Shown in pieces: positions 1 to 7,839 of a stretch of DNA of 64,000 nucleotides (positions are counted from its first letter, which is position 1; every line of letters begins with the position of its first letter). Source of the stretch: Pseudomonas brassicacearum (GTDB taxonomy: Bacteria > Pseudomonadota > Gammaproteobacteria > Pseudomonadales > Pseudomonadaceae); assembly GCF_003732225.1 (NCBI RefSeq), contig NZ_MOBJ01000001.1, positions 124,001 through 188,000 of the forward strand, written 5' to 3'. A program made the translations under genes and the position numbers. The notes beneath the pieces are model-generated. The model was given only the letters and a program-made list of their open reading frames with translations, ran no database searches and was not told the origin of the DNA.

Positions 1-576
1 GATCCCCACCAGAATCACCGCCACATGGTAATCGAGCCCGAACAGCAGTTGGATCAGCTTGCCGGCACCGACCATTTGCGCGATCAGGTAGAACGCCACC
101 ACCACCAGCGAACCGCAGGCCGAAAGGGTGCGAATCTGGGTTTGCCCAAGGCGGTAGGACGCCACGTCGGCAAACGTGTACTTGCCCAGGTTACGCAGGC
201 GCTCGGCGATCAGGAACAGAATGATCGGCCAGCCCACCAGGAAGCCGATCGAATAAATCAGACCATCGTAGCCAGACGCGAACACCAGCGCGGAAATCCC
301 CAGGAAGGACGCCGCCGACATATAGTCACCGGCAATCGCCAGACCGTTCTGCAAACCGGTGATCCGGCCGCCCGCCGCATAGTAGTCGGCTGCCGACTTG
401 TTGCGCTTGGAGGCCCAGTAAGTGATGCACAGCGTTGCGCCGACGAACACCACGAACATCAGGATCGCCGAAACATTGAGCGGTTGTTTGTGCACTTCGC
501 CGGTGAGCGCCTCGGCAGCCCAAACTGCCGGTGCGAAGGCTGTAATGCCTAAAGCTGCCAATAGACGCCGGATCAT
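1..576 (-). CDS. actP: Cation/acetate symporter ActP, 5' part only
   Basis: This is the N-terminal part of a sodium:solute symporter (SSS family) that takes up acetate and other short carboxylates across the inner membrane. The gene runs leftward and is cut by the window edge, so only about 190 residues are seen. A cleavable signal-like segment ending in AVWAAE is followed by a first membrane helix and the motif [20 protein letters not shown], typical of ActP. Further conserved SSS segments ([25 protein letters not shown]) follow. The ATG overlaps the TGA of the upstream DUF485 gene (ATGA), the usual yjcH-actP arrangement, so the two are translationally coupled. Confidence 0.93.
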   Translation of the reverse strand, partial: MIRRLLAALGITAFAPAVWAAEALTGEVHKQPLNVSAILMFVVFVGATLCITYWASKRNKSAADYYAAGGRITGLQNGLAIAGDYMSAASFLGISALVFASGYDGLIYSIGFLVGWPIILFLIAERLRNLGKYTFADVASYRLGQTQIRTLSACGSLVVVAFYLIAQMVGAGKLIQLLFGLDYHVAVILVGI

Positions 577-884
577 TGCTGAGCCTCCTTGAGAATCGCA
601 TTGTTCAGGTCGTCGAACTCGCCATTGGCGCGTCGTACGTAGATGGCTGTCAGGACGAAGGCCGAAACAATCAGCCCTACCCCAATCGGGATGCCCCAGG
701 TAATCGATGACCCGGGGCTGATCTTCGCCCCCAGCACATGCGGCCCATAAGCAATCAGAAGAATGAATCCGGAATACAGCCCAAGCATGATCGCCGAAAG
801 AATCCAGGCGAACCTTTCCCTTTTACGAACCAGCTCCTTGAAGCGCGGGCTGTTTTGAATCGAGAGGTAAATGCTGTCGTTCAT
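573..884 (-). CDS. yjcH: DUF485 inner-membrane protein YjcH
   Basis: This is a 103-residue DUF485 protein, the small membrane partner encoded just before actP in many gammaproteobacteria; its biochemical role is not settled. Two membrane helices are visible (about residues 25-48 and 62-85), with a charged N-terminal stretch ([13 protein letters not shown]) typical of the family. The start is supported by a GAGGA Shine-Dalgarno about 10 bases upstream. The stop overlaps the actP start, so this is the first gene of a two-gene operon whose promoter should lie in the 160 bases to its right. Confidence 0.92.
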   Translation of the reverse strand: MNDSIYLSIQNSPRFKELVRKRERFAWILSAIMLGLYSGFILLIAYGPHVLGAKISPGSSITWGIPIGVGLIVSAFVLTAIYVRRANGEFDDLNNAILKEAQQ

Positions 885-1047
885 TGTTTTTATCCTCGCA
901 GCACAGATTATTGTTGGAACGTATCCACTCTATGCGGCTGCGGAACAGGTTCCAGACGACCTTAGTATTAGAACGACCTGACCATTTCGCCAATTTTTAG
1001 CCGATAAAAAACAACGGTAATACACCGTTAACCTGCCTGAAATACAA

Positions 1048-1079
1048 AGGGCCGCTTGGCATAAATGCCAAGCGGCCCT
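1048..1079 (-). terminator. Intrinsic terminator after the betaine-binding protein gene
   Basis: A perfect 14-bp stem (AGGGCCGCTTGGCA and its complement) closes a TAAA loop, 31 bases beyond the stop of the 1111-1962 gene. On the minus strand it is followed by a short T-containing tract. It probably also insulates the leftward yjcH-actP operon from read-through. Confidence 0.8.
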
Positions 1080-1110
1080 GGAAAGTACTGACTAGACGCG
1101 TTAGATCAAA

Positions 1111-1962
1111 TTACTTGGTCCACTCGGCGACGCGTTCCGGGTGTTTGGTCACCCAGTCCTTGGCCGCCACTTCAGGTTTGGCACCGTCCTGAATGGCCAA
1201 CATGACTTCGCCGATTTCGTCTTTTGACGCCCACTGGAAGTTCTTCAGGAACTTCGCGACTTCCGGCGCTTTGGTTGCCAGTTCTTTGCTACCGATGCTG
1301 TTCACGGTTTCAGCCGCGCCATAAACGCCTTTTGGGTCGTCCAGGAAGCGCAGTTTCCACTTGGCGAACATCCAGTGTGGCACCCAACCGGTGACAGCGA
1401 TGGATTCGTTTTTCTTCTCGGCACGGGTCAGCTCGGCAATCATGCCGGCACCGGAACTGGCCTTGAGGGTGTAGTTGCTCAGACCGTAGTCCTTGATCGC
1501 CTGATCGGTCTTGAGCATCACACCTGAACCGGCGTCGATGCCGACGATCCGGCCTTTGAAGCTTTCGTCGGTTTTAAGATCGTCGATGGTCTTGGCCTTG
1601 ACGTACTCCGGTACGATCAGACCGATTTTCGCGTCCTTGAAGTTCGGGCCGTAATCGACGACCAGATCCTTGTTCTTCGCCCAGTATTCGCCATGAGTCA
1701 CTGGCAGCCAGGCTGACAGCATCGCATCGAGCTTGCCGGTAGCCACACCCTGCCACATGATCCCGGTGGCCACGGCTTGCAGCTTCACGTCATAACCGAG
1801 TTTTTGCTTGATCACTTCAGCCGCCACGTTGGTCGTGGCAACGCTGTCCGACCAACCGTCAACATAACCGATAGTCACTGCCTTGCCTTCGGCGCTGGCC
1901 ACAGTAGAACTGATCGCCAGTACCAAAGCCGCACCTGCGCCCAAGAGTCGTCGCATCTTCAT
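1111..1962 (-). CDS. Glycine betaine/choline-type ABC transporter substrate-binding protein (OpuAC family)
   Basis: This is a periplasmic binding protein of 283 residues with a Sec signal peptide (hydrophobic core, cleavage near VASAEG). The mature part matches the OpuAC/ProX-like family: VTIGYVDGWSDSVA at the start, the aromatic-containing ligand segments MWQGVATGKLDAMLSAWLP and YWAKNKD, and VTGWVPHWMFAKWKLRFLDDP. Family members bind quaternary ammonium compounds such as betaine, choline or carnitine in a tryptophan/tyrosine box. No permease or ATPase gene is adjacent, so it is an orphan binding protein that probably feeds a transporter encoded elsewhere, as Pseudomonas does with several such proteins. 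The exact ligand cannot be read from sequence. Confidence 0.88.
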   Translation of the reverse strand: MKMRRLLGAGAALVLAISSTVASAEGKAVTIGYVDGWSDSVATTNVAAEVIKQKLGYDVKLQAVATGIMWQGVATGKLDAMLSAWLPVTHGEYWAKNKDLVVDYGPNFKDAKIGLIVPEYVKAKTIDDLKTDESFKGRIVGIDAGSGVMLKTDQAIKDYGLSNYTLKASSGAGMIAELTRAEKKNESIAVTGWVPHWMFAKWKLRFLDDPKGVYGAAETVNSIGSKELATKAPEVAKFLKNFQWASKDEIGEVMLAIQDGAKPEVAAKDWVTKHPERVAEWTK

Positions 1963-2292
1963 CGTTACTTCCCCGAAAGTGCTGCGCCCGACGGATGCCG
2001 AGCAGCGTCAACGTATTGTTATGGTGCACAGCGCCCCCATCACGCCTCACTGCAAACTCGTTCGAACATCAGCGGAGTACTGATGCCTCGATAATCAACC
2101 TCGCGCCCAAGGCGACCTGCTCTGTCTGCGACCTCAACACAACGAGAAACGACATCAGAACGCCAGTAACCGCGACCTGTAAAAATACCCCGGCAATACC
2201 CGCCCGAACTTTGCATGTCAAAATCATGCAGGTCACCAAGCTCGGGACAAATGCAGGTAAGATGCGCGGCTTTGTTCCCAGACGGCCTGACC
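1963..2292. other. Divergent intergenic region
   Basis: About 330 bases lie between the leftward binding-protein gene and the rightward GH17 gene and should contain both promoters. I see no convincing sigma-54 site, operator palindrome or small gene. The short open frames here overlap in several directions and have no ribosome binding site. Confidence 0.4.
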
Positions 2293-3846
2293 ATGCCCGC
2301 CACCTCGCGTTTCCCTTTCGTCGCTTATCTATTTGCCTGCCTGCTTGGCCTGTTTGCCCTTGGTGGTTACTGGTACGGGCTCGGCCAACCGGTGGTGCTG
2401 CCAGATGTGGCCAGCGCTACGCACAAGTTGCAATGCGCCTCGTACACACCGTTCGATAAAGACCAATCGCCGTTCGATCAACCGTTCAAATTGCGCCCCG
2501 AGCGCATGGACGCCGACCTCGCGTTGCTGGCAACCCGCTTCGAGTGCATTCGCACCTATTCGATGACCGGCCTCGAAGCACTGCCGGATCTGGCGCGCAA
2601 ACATGGCTTGAAACTGATGATCGGCGCCTGGGTGAACAGCAATCCGGTGGACACCGCCAAGGAAGTCGATCTGCTGATCGCCGAGGCCAACGCCAACCCG
2701 GACGTGATCAGTGCGGTGATCGTCGGCAACGAAACCCTGCTGCGCAAGGAAGTCACCGGCGCGCAATTGGCCAAGCTGATCAACCACGTCAAGAGTCACG
2801 TCAAACAGCCGGTGACCTACGCCGACGTCTGGGAGTTCTGGCTCAAGCATCCCGAGGTCGCCCCGGCGGTGGACTTCCTGACCATCCATTTGCTGCCGTA
2901 CTGGGAAGATGATCCCTCCAACATCGACGCCGCCCTCCAGCACGTCGCCGAGGTTCGGCAGATCTTCGGCAGTCGCTTCGCGCCCAAGGACGTGCTGATT
3001 GGCGAAACCGGCTGGCCGAGCGAAGGTCGCCAACGAGAAACTGCAGTACCGAGCCGGGTCAATGAAGCCAAGTTCATTCGTGGTTTTGTGGCAATGGCCG
3101 AGCAGCAAGGCTGGCATTACAACCTGATCGAAGCCTTTGACCAGCCGTGGAAACGCGCCAGTGAAGGTGCGGTCGGCGGTTACTGGGGGCTGTTCGATGC
3201 AAACCGTCAGGACAAGGGCGTGCTGGCAGGCCCCGTTACCAACCTGCCGTTCTGGCCGCAATGGCTGGCCGTCGGCGGCCTGATTTTCCTCGGTACGCTG
3301 ATGCTTGGCGGCCGTGTACGCAGTACTCGCGCGGCGTTGGTATTGCCACTGCTCGGCGCGGTCGCTGCGTGCTCCATTGGCACTTGGGGTGAACTGGCTC
3401 GCGTCACCAGCCGTTTTGCCGATGAGTGGATCTCGGCCGCGTTACTGACGGGTCTGAACTTTTTGGTGCTGGCCCACGCGGCGTTGTTCCTCAGTGCCAG
3501 AACCGGTTGGCGTGAACGCGCCTTCAATGCGCTGGAACGTCGCGCTGGCTGGCTGCTCGCTGCTGCGGGGTTCGCTTGTGCAGTGATGATGCTGGCGCTG
3601 GTGTTCGAACCGCGCTATCGCAGCTTCCCGAGCGCCGCCCTGCTGCTGCCGGCGCTGGTCTATCTGATTCGCCCGGTCAGCGCACCGCGTCGGGAAATCG
3701 CCCTGCTGGCCTTCATCATCGGCGCCAGCATCGCCCCGCAGCTGTACCGCGAAGGCCTGTTCAACCAGCAAGCCTGGGGCTGGGCGCTGGTTTGCCTGCT
3801 GATGGTCGCCGCGCTGTGGCGCAGCTTGCGGGTGCGCAACGCTTAA
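2293..3846 (+). CDS. GH17-family beta-1,3-glucan hydrolase/glucosyltransferase, membrane anchored
   Basis: The N-terminal half is a glycoside hydrolase family 17 domain. The proposed acid/base Glu147 sits in IVGNETLL and the nucleophile Glu238 in IGETGWPSEG, both signature GH17 motifs. A signal anchor (about residues 8-30) precedes it, so the domain is periplasmic. From about residue 320 on, at least six hydrophobic helices follow. Proteobacterial enzymes of this layout are described as beta-1,3-glucan transglycosylases or glucanases, and may act on osmoregulated or exported glucans; that role is inference. I chose the ATG at 2293 because it begins directly before the anchor, whereas the open frame upstream reads a non-conserved 26-residue leader. 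No operon partner is adjacent. Confidence 0.85.
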   Translation: MPATSRFPFVAYLFACLLGLFALGGYWYGLGQPVVLPDVASATHKLQCASYTPFDKDQSPFDQPFKLRPERMDADLALLATRFECIRTYSMTGLEALPDLARKHGLKLMIGAWVNSNPVDTAKEVDLLIAEANANPDVISAVIVGNETLLRKEVTGAQLAKLINHVKSHVKQPVTYADVWEFWLKHPEVAPAVDFLTIHLLPYWEDDPSNIDAALQHVAEVRQIFGSRFAPKDVLIGETGWPSEGRQRETAVPSRVNEAKFIRGFVAMAEQQGWHYNLIEAFDQPWKRASEGAVGGYWGLFDANRQDKGVLAGPVTNLPFWPQWLAVGGLIFLGTLMLGGRVRSTRAALVLPLLGAVAACSIGTWGELARVTSRFADEWISAALLTGLNFLVLAHAALFLSARTGWRERAFNALERRAGWLLAAAGFACAVMMLALVFEPRYRSFPSAALLLPALVYLIRPVSAPRREIALLAFIIGASIAPQLYREGLFNQQAWGWALVCLLMVAALWRSLRVRNA

Positions 3847-3871
3847 TTTGTATAGAGCACCTGCCGGTGCT

Positions 3872-3964
3872 ATCGCGAGCAAGCTCGCTCCCACACTTGA
3901 TCTCTGTCGTTCACATAATTTGTGTACGCAGATGATCCAATGTGGGAGCGAGCTTGCTCGCGAT
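3872..3964. repeat. REPIN, class A (tail-to-tail), spacer with CACATAATTTGTG
   Basis: Two inverted copies of a 24-bp REP unit (ATCGCGAGCAAGCTCGCTCC then CACA; mirrored at the right end) enclose a spacer of about 45 bases containing CACATAATTTGTG. It sits between two convergent genes. Confidence 0.92.
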
Positions 3965-3973
3965 GACGGTCTA

Positions 3974-4342
3974 TCAGGTAGCTCGCGAAGCCCGGACCAA
4001 CCGCAACCCCGCGATCACCACGGCAAATACCGCAATGCCGGTGTTGTACAACGCCAAAGCCGGAAATCCGAACACCAGCGCCAGCACCGCCAGCCACCAG
4101 CCGGCACGTCCCGGCACGACAAAGCCCAACAACGCTGCCGCCAATGCAGCCCAGCCCATCACCTTGAAGTGAATCATCAAGCCCAGGGTTGAACGTGCCT
4201 GGCATTCCCAACGGCTCGCCTCATCAACGCAAAGACCGACCCACTGCGCATCCTCCATCAGGACATAACGCAGGCCATAACTGGCGGCCAGCCACAGCGG
4301 CAAGGCGATAAGCAAAATAATCACGGGCAGACGGCGAGACAT
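3974..4342 (-). CDS. Small hypothetical inner-membrane protein
   Basis: This is a 122-residue protein with an uncleaved or signal-like N-terminal helix (about residues 5-24), a periplasmic stretch with two cysteines (LCVDEASRWECQ, possible disulfide), then three further hydrophobic segments (about 52-75, 80-95, 97-113). I do not recognise a named family. It is convergent with the GH17 gene, and a REPIN overlaps its downstream side. It appears to be a single-gene unit. The ATG at 4342 is the only reasonable start, and codon use resembles the neighbours. Confidence 0.7.
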   Translation of the reverse strand: MSRRLPVIILLIALPLWLAASYGLRYVLMEDAQWVGLCVDEASRWECQARSTLGLMIHFKVMGWAALAAALLGFVVPGRAGWWLAVLALVFGFPALALYNTGIAVFAVVIAGLRLVRASRAT

Positions 4343-4565
4343 GAAGCACTCCGATAAACGAAAACGGCGCCCAGCTTAATCGCCCGCCAGCGGTAAGCAA
4401 GCGAGACCATTAGAAATCTGTTCAGACAATCGCTGCAAAGTGTATCGTTCAGCCGCTATTGATCCGAATTCAGCCTCTTTGGTGCCGCCCCATGGCACTT
4501 TGGCGCATTCCCGGTGGTCATAGCCTGCGAACCTCATCAGGCACCTTCCTCTAAGGGATTTAGTC

Positions 4566-5864
4566 ATGCTCCGTTCCTTGCGCTTTGCTGCCTTGTTTGG
4601 CGGCCTTATCTTGAGTGCGTCCGCGCTGGCGGCAGACATCGACGCCGTCAGCTATGGCTACCCCTTGACCAACCCGTTCGAGGCGACCATCGCCACGACC
4701 CCGCCGGAGTTGCGTCCCGAGTTACCGTCCAATGACCAGATCCACCAGTCGGATTACACCCTGACGCTGCGCCCGGAGCGCGAGTTCAACCTGCCGGACA
4801 ATTTCTGGGCAGTGAAAAAGCTCACCTATCGCATGGCCACACAGGATCACGCCGCACCGCTGATTTTCCTGATTGCCGGCACTGGCGCACGCTTCGACAG
4901 CAGCATTAACGAATACCTGAAAAAGCTCTACTACAAGGCCGGTTATCACGTCGTTCAACTGTCCTCACCGACCAGTTTCGACTTCATGAGCGCCGCCTCG
5001 CGCTTCGCCACACCCGGCGTGTCCAAGGAAGACGCCGAGGACATGTACCGCGTGATGCAAGCGGTTCGTGCGCAAAACCCGAAGCTGCCGATCACCGACT
5101 ACTACCTCACCGGCTACAGCCTGGGCGGGCTGGATGCGGCGTTTGTCAGCAAACTGGATGAAACCCGACGCAGCTTCAACTTCAAGAAAGTCTTGCTGCT
5201 CAACCCGCCGGTCAACCTCTACACCTCCGTCACCAACCTCGACAAGCTGGTACAAACCGAGGTCAAGGGCATCAACAACAGCACCACTTTCTATGAACTG
5301 GTGCTCAACAAGCTGACGCGCTACTTCCAGCAGAAAGGCTACATCGACCTCAACGACGCACTGGTCTATGACTTTCAGCAATCGAAACAGCACCTGACCA
5401 ACGAACAGATGGCCATGCTGATCGGCACCTCGTTTCGCTTCTCGGCGGCCGACATTGCCTTTACCTCGGACCTGATCAACCGTCGCGGCCTGATTACCCC
5501 GCCCAAGTTCCCGATCACCGAAGGCACCAGCCTCACGCCATTTCTCAAACGTGCGCTGCAATGTGATTTCGACTGCTACCTCACCGAGCAGGTGATCCCG
5601 ATGTGGCGCGCCCGCACCGACGGCGGCAGCATCTTGCAGTTGATCGACCAGGTCAGTCTCTACGCGCTCAAGGACTACCTGCACGACAGCCCGAAAATCG
5701 CCGTGATGCACAATGCCGACGACGTGATCCTCGGCCCGGGCGACCTCGGCTTCCTGCGTAAAACCTTCGGCGACCGCCTGACCGTTTACCCTCACGGCGG
5801 CCATTGCGGCAACCTCAACTACCGCGTCAACGCCGACGCCATGCTGGAGTTCTTCCGTGGCTAA
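4566..5864 (+). CDS. Exported alpha/beta-hydrolase (serine esterase/lipase-like), paired with MlaA-like gene
   Basis: This is a 432-residue secreted protein. The signal peptide ends at ALAAD (about residue 23). An alpha/beta-hydrolase core carries a nucleophile elbow GYSLGG (Ser185), an acidic-loop candidate (HNADDVILGPGD) and a terminal histidine in YPHGGHCGN (about residue 413). The oxyanion-region motif IAGTGARFD is also present. A TAAGGGA Shine-Dalgarno precedes the ATG by 7-8 bases. It overlaps the next gene by 8 bases, so the two are co-translated. Similar Pseudomonas genes have been labelled serine/threonine kinase; nothing kinase-like is visible. Pairing with an MlaA homologue suggests envelope phospholipid handling, which is inference. 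Confidence 0.8.
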   Translation: MLRSLRFAALFGGLILSASALAADIDAVSYGYPLTNPFEATIATTPPELRPELPSNDQIHQSDYTLTLRPEREFNLPDNFWAVKKLTYRMATQDHAAPLIFLIAGTGARFDSSINEYLKKLYYKAGYHVVQLSSPTSFDFMSAASRFATPGVSKEDAEDMYRVMQAVRAQNPKLPITDYYLTGYSLGGLDAAFVSKLDETRRSFNFKKVLLLNPPVNLYTSVTNLDKLVQTEVKGINNSTTFYELVLNKLTRYFQQKGYIDLNDALVYDFQQSKQHLTNEQMAMLIGTSFRFSAADIAFTSDLINRRGLITPPKFPITEGTSLTPFLKRALQCDFDCYLTEQVIPMWRARTDGGSILQLIDQVSLYALKDYLHDSPKIAVMHNADDVILGPGDLGFLRKTFGDRLTVYPHGGHCGNLNYRVNADAMLEFFRG

Positions 5865-6645
5865 ACATTTTCTGCTTCTCGCCGCGTTGCTCTGCGCAGG
5901 TTATGCCAATGCCGACAACAGCAAGGCCAACAGCACGACCGTAGTCGATCAGGACGGCTTCACCGAGCCCATGACCAAACTCAAGTTCAACCCGGGACTG
6001 GACCAGCGCGAGTTCGAACGCTCGACCCTGAGTGCGCTGAGCGTCTATGACCCATTGGAGTCGTGGAACCGTCGGGTCTACCACTTCAACTATCGCTTCG
6101 ATCAGTGGGTGTTCCTGCCGGTGGTCGACGGTTATCGCTACATCACCCCAAGCTTCCTGCGCACCGGCGTCAGCAACTTCTTCAACAACCTGGGCGACGT
6201 GCCCAACCTGGTCAACAGCTTGCTGCAGTTCAAGGGCCAGCGCTCGATGCAAACCACCGGGCGCTTGCTGCTCAACACCACCATCGGCATCGGCGGCCTG
6301 TGGGACCCGGCCACCGCCATGGGCCTGCCGCGCCAGGTCGAAGACTTCGGCCAGACACTGGGCTTCTACGGGGTTCCGGGTGGCGCCTACCTCATGCTGC
6401 CAATCCTCGGCCCATCAAACCTGCGCGATACCGCCGGTCTTGCGGTCGACTATACGGCGGAGTCGGCGATCAACTACCTGAACGTGTCGAAAGTCAGCGC
6501 AAACCACCCGGAAATCTGGGTCCTGCGCGGCATCGACAAGCGCTACCAGACCAACTTCCGCTACGGCCAGCTGAACTCGCCGTTCGAATACGAGAAAGTG
6601 CGTTACGTGTACACCGAAGCACGCAAGTTGCAGATCGCCGAGTAA
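5857..6645 (+). CDS. mlaA: MlaA/VacJ-family outer-membrane lipid asymmetry protein
   Basis: This is a 262-residue member of the MlaA (VacJ) family, which removes misplaced phospholipids from the outer leaflet of the outer membrane and passes them to the Mla pathway. Family hallmarks are DPLESWNRRVYHFNYRFDQ, FFNNLGDVPNLVNSLLQ, TTIGIGGLWDPAT, EDFGQTLGFYGVPGGAYLMLP and LGPSNLRDT. Unlike E. coli MlaA, the N-terminus lacks a good lipobox: Cys13 is preceded by ALL, and cleavage at ANA-D by signal peptidase I looks more likely. Its start lies inside the end of the hydrolase gene (8-base overlap). A strong hairpin follows 18 bases after the stop. Confidence 0.9.
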   Translation: MAKHFLLLAALLCAGYANADNSKANSTTVVDQDGFTEPMTKLKFNPGLDQREFERSTLSALSVYDPLESWNRRVYHFNYRFDQWVFLPVVDGYRYITPSFLRTGVSNFFNNLGDVPNLVNSLLQFKGQRSMQTTGRLLLNTTIGIGGLWDPATAMGLPRQVEDFGQTLGFYGVPGGAYLMLPILGPSNLRDTAGLAVDYTAESAINYLNVSKVSANHPEIWVLRGIDKRYQTNFRYGQLNSPFEYEKVRYVYTEARKLQIAE

Positions 6646-6663
6646 GGCATTCAGCGGCTAACA

Positions 6664-6698
6664 AAAAAGGCCATTCGATCCGCTCGAATGGCCTTTTT
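6664..6698 (+). terminator. Intrinsic terminator after mlaA-like gene
   Basis: A 15-bp stem (AAAAAGGCCATTCGA and its complement) closes a five-base loop and ends in TTTTT on the plus strand. The A-run on the left arm gives a T-run on the other strand as well, so it can serve both convergent genes. Confidence 0.88.
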
Positions 6699-6727
6699 CA
6701 TAGGTATCTCAAACACCACAAATCCAC

Positions 6728-6817
6728 TGTGGGAGCGAGCTTGCTCGCGATAGCGGTCTGACAGTCAACATCAATGCTGAATGTACTGGCCTCATCGCGA
6801 GCAAGCTCGCTCCCACA
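6728..6817. repeat. REPIN, class B (head-to-head)
   Basis: TGTGGGAGCGAGCTTGCTCG unit, a spacer (AGCGGTCTGACAGTCAACAT ... GGCCTC), then the inverted unit ending in CCCACA; 90 bases. It lies between two convergent genes. Confidence 0.92.
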
Positions 6818-6852
6818 CTCGATATTTGTTGCCTGTGGGAAGTGTCCAGGCT

Positions 6853-7767
6853 TCAGCCTTTGACTGCTTTCCAGACCTTGCTGACGACCATGACGCCCGC
6901 CAATACCATCGCGCCGGCAATAATCCCCGCCACAGCGTTGAGCAACGTCGGCACGATAAACCCGGCACCACCGGCACCTGCGCTCACGCCTTCAATCCAG
7001 TGATGCACCACCGGCACGCCGTGGGTCAGGATCCCGCCGCCCACCAGGAACATCGCCGCCGTACCAATCACCGAGAGGCTTTTCATCATGTACGGCGCCG
7101 CGCGCAGAATGGCGCCGCCGACGCTTTTGGCCATTTGCCCGGGCTTGCGGGTCAGCCACAGGCCAAGGTCGTCGAGCTTGACGATGCCTGCCACCAGGCC
7201 ATAAACGCCGACGGTCATGACGATAGCGATGCCTGAAACCACAATCACTTGCTGCATCAGCGTTGCACCGGCCACGGTGCCGAGGGTGATGGCGATGATT
7301 TCAGCCGAAAGGATGAAGTCGGTGCGCACCGCGCCTTTGATCTTGTCCTGCTCGTACGCCACCAGATCAGTCGCCGGATCAGCTACAGCTTCGACCAATT
7401 GCGCGTGTTCCGACTGATCTTCAGCCTTGCTGTGAAGGAATGTGTGCGCGAGCTTTTCGAAGCCTTCGAAACACAAATACGCGCCACCGACCATCAACAA
7501 CGGCGTCACCATCCAGGGGATCAATGCACTGATGGCCAACGCCGACGGCACCAGGATCAGCTTGTTGCGAAACGAGCCCTTGGCCACGGCCCAGACCACC
7601 GGGATTTCCCGCTCGGCGCGCACACCGGATACCTGCTGGGCGTTGAGCGCCAGATCGTCGCCAAGCACGCCGGCGGTCTTCTTCGCGGCCATCTTGGTCA
7701 TCAGCGCGACATCGTCGAGTACCGCAGCGATATCGTCGATCAACACCAGCAAACTGCTTCCAGCCAT
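6853..7767 (-). CDS. DUF808 (YedI-like) multi-spanning membrane protein
   Basis: This is a 304-residue inner-membrane protein of the DUF808 family, whose E. coli member is YedI; its function is unknown. The start [20 protein letters not shown] and the following [20 protein letters not shown] are the family signature. Hydrophobic segments lie at about residues 72-100, 160-185, 188-205, 225-245 and 262-298. It is convergent with the mlaA-like gene, and the terminator and REPIN to its left probably end its message. Start ATG at 7767. There is no operon partner; the next gene upstream (opmB) is on the same strand, 72 bases away, and could read through. Confidence 0.88.
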   Translation of the reverse strand: MAGSSLLVLIDDIAAVLDDVALMTKMAAKKTAGVLGDDLALNAQQVSGVRAEREIPVVWAVAKGSFRNKLILVPSALAISALIPWMVTPLLMVGGAYLCFEGFEKLAHTFLHSKAEDQSEHAQLVEAVADPATDLVAYEQDKIKGAVRTDFILSAEIIAITLGTVAGATLMQQVIVVSGIAIVMTVGVYGLVAGIVKLDDLGLWLTRKPGQMAKSVGGAILRAAPYMMKSLSVIGTAAMFLVGGGILTHGVPVVHHWIEGVSAGAGGAGFIVPTLLNAVAGIIAGAMVLAGVMVVSKVWKAVKG

Positions 7768-7839
7768 GGGTCAAGCTTCCCTACACAAATAAAAAGTGCG
7801 CGGAGCATAACGCGCTCGGTGCGCGGGAAGCGAGACACC

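Noticed and set aside
915..960. Sigma-54 promoter upstream of yjcH
   Set aside because: The spacing TGG-N10-GC occurs in TGGAACCTGTTCCGC on the minus strand, but the -12 element is CCGC and not TTGC, so the match is too weak.
4566..5864. Serine/threonine protein kinase annotation
   Set aside because: There is no glycine loop, VAIK, HRD or DFG-type motif; GYSLGG, an acidic loop and a terminal His fit an alpha/beta-hydrolase.
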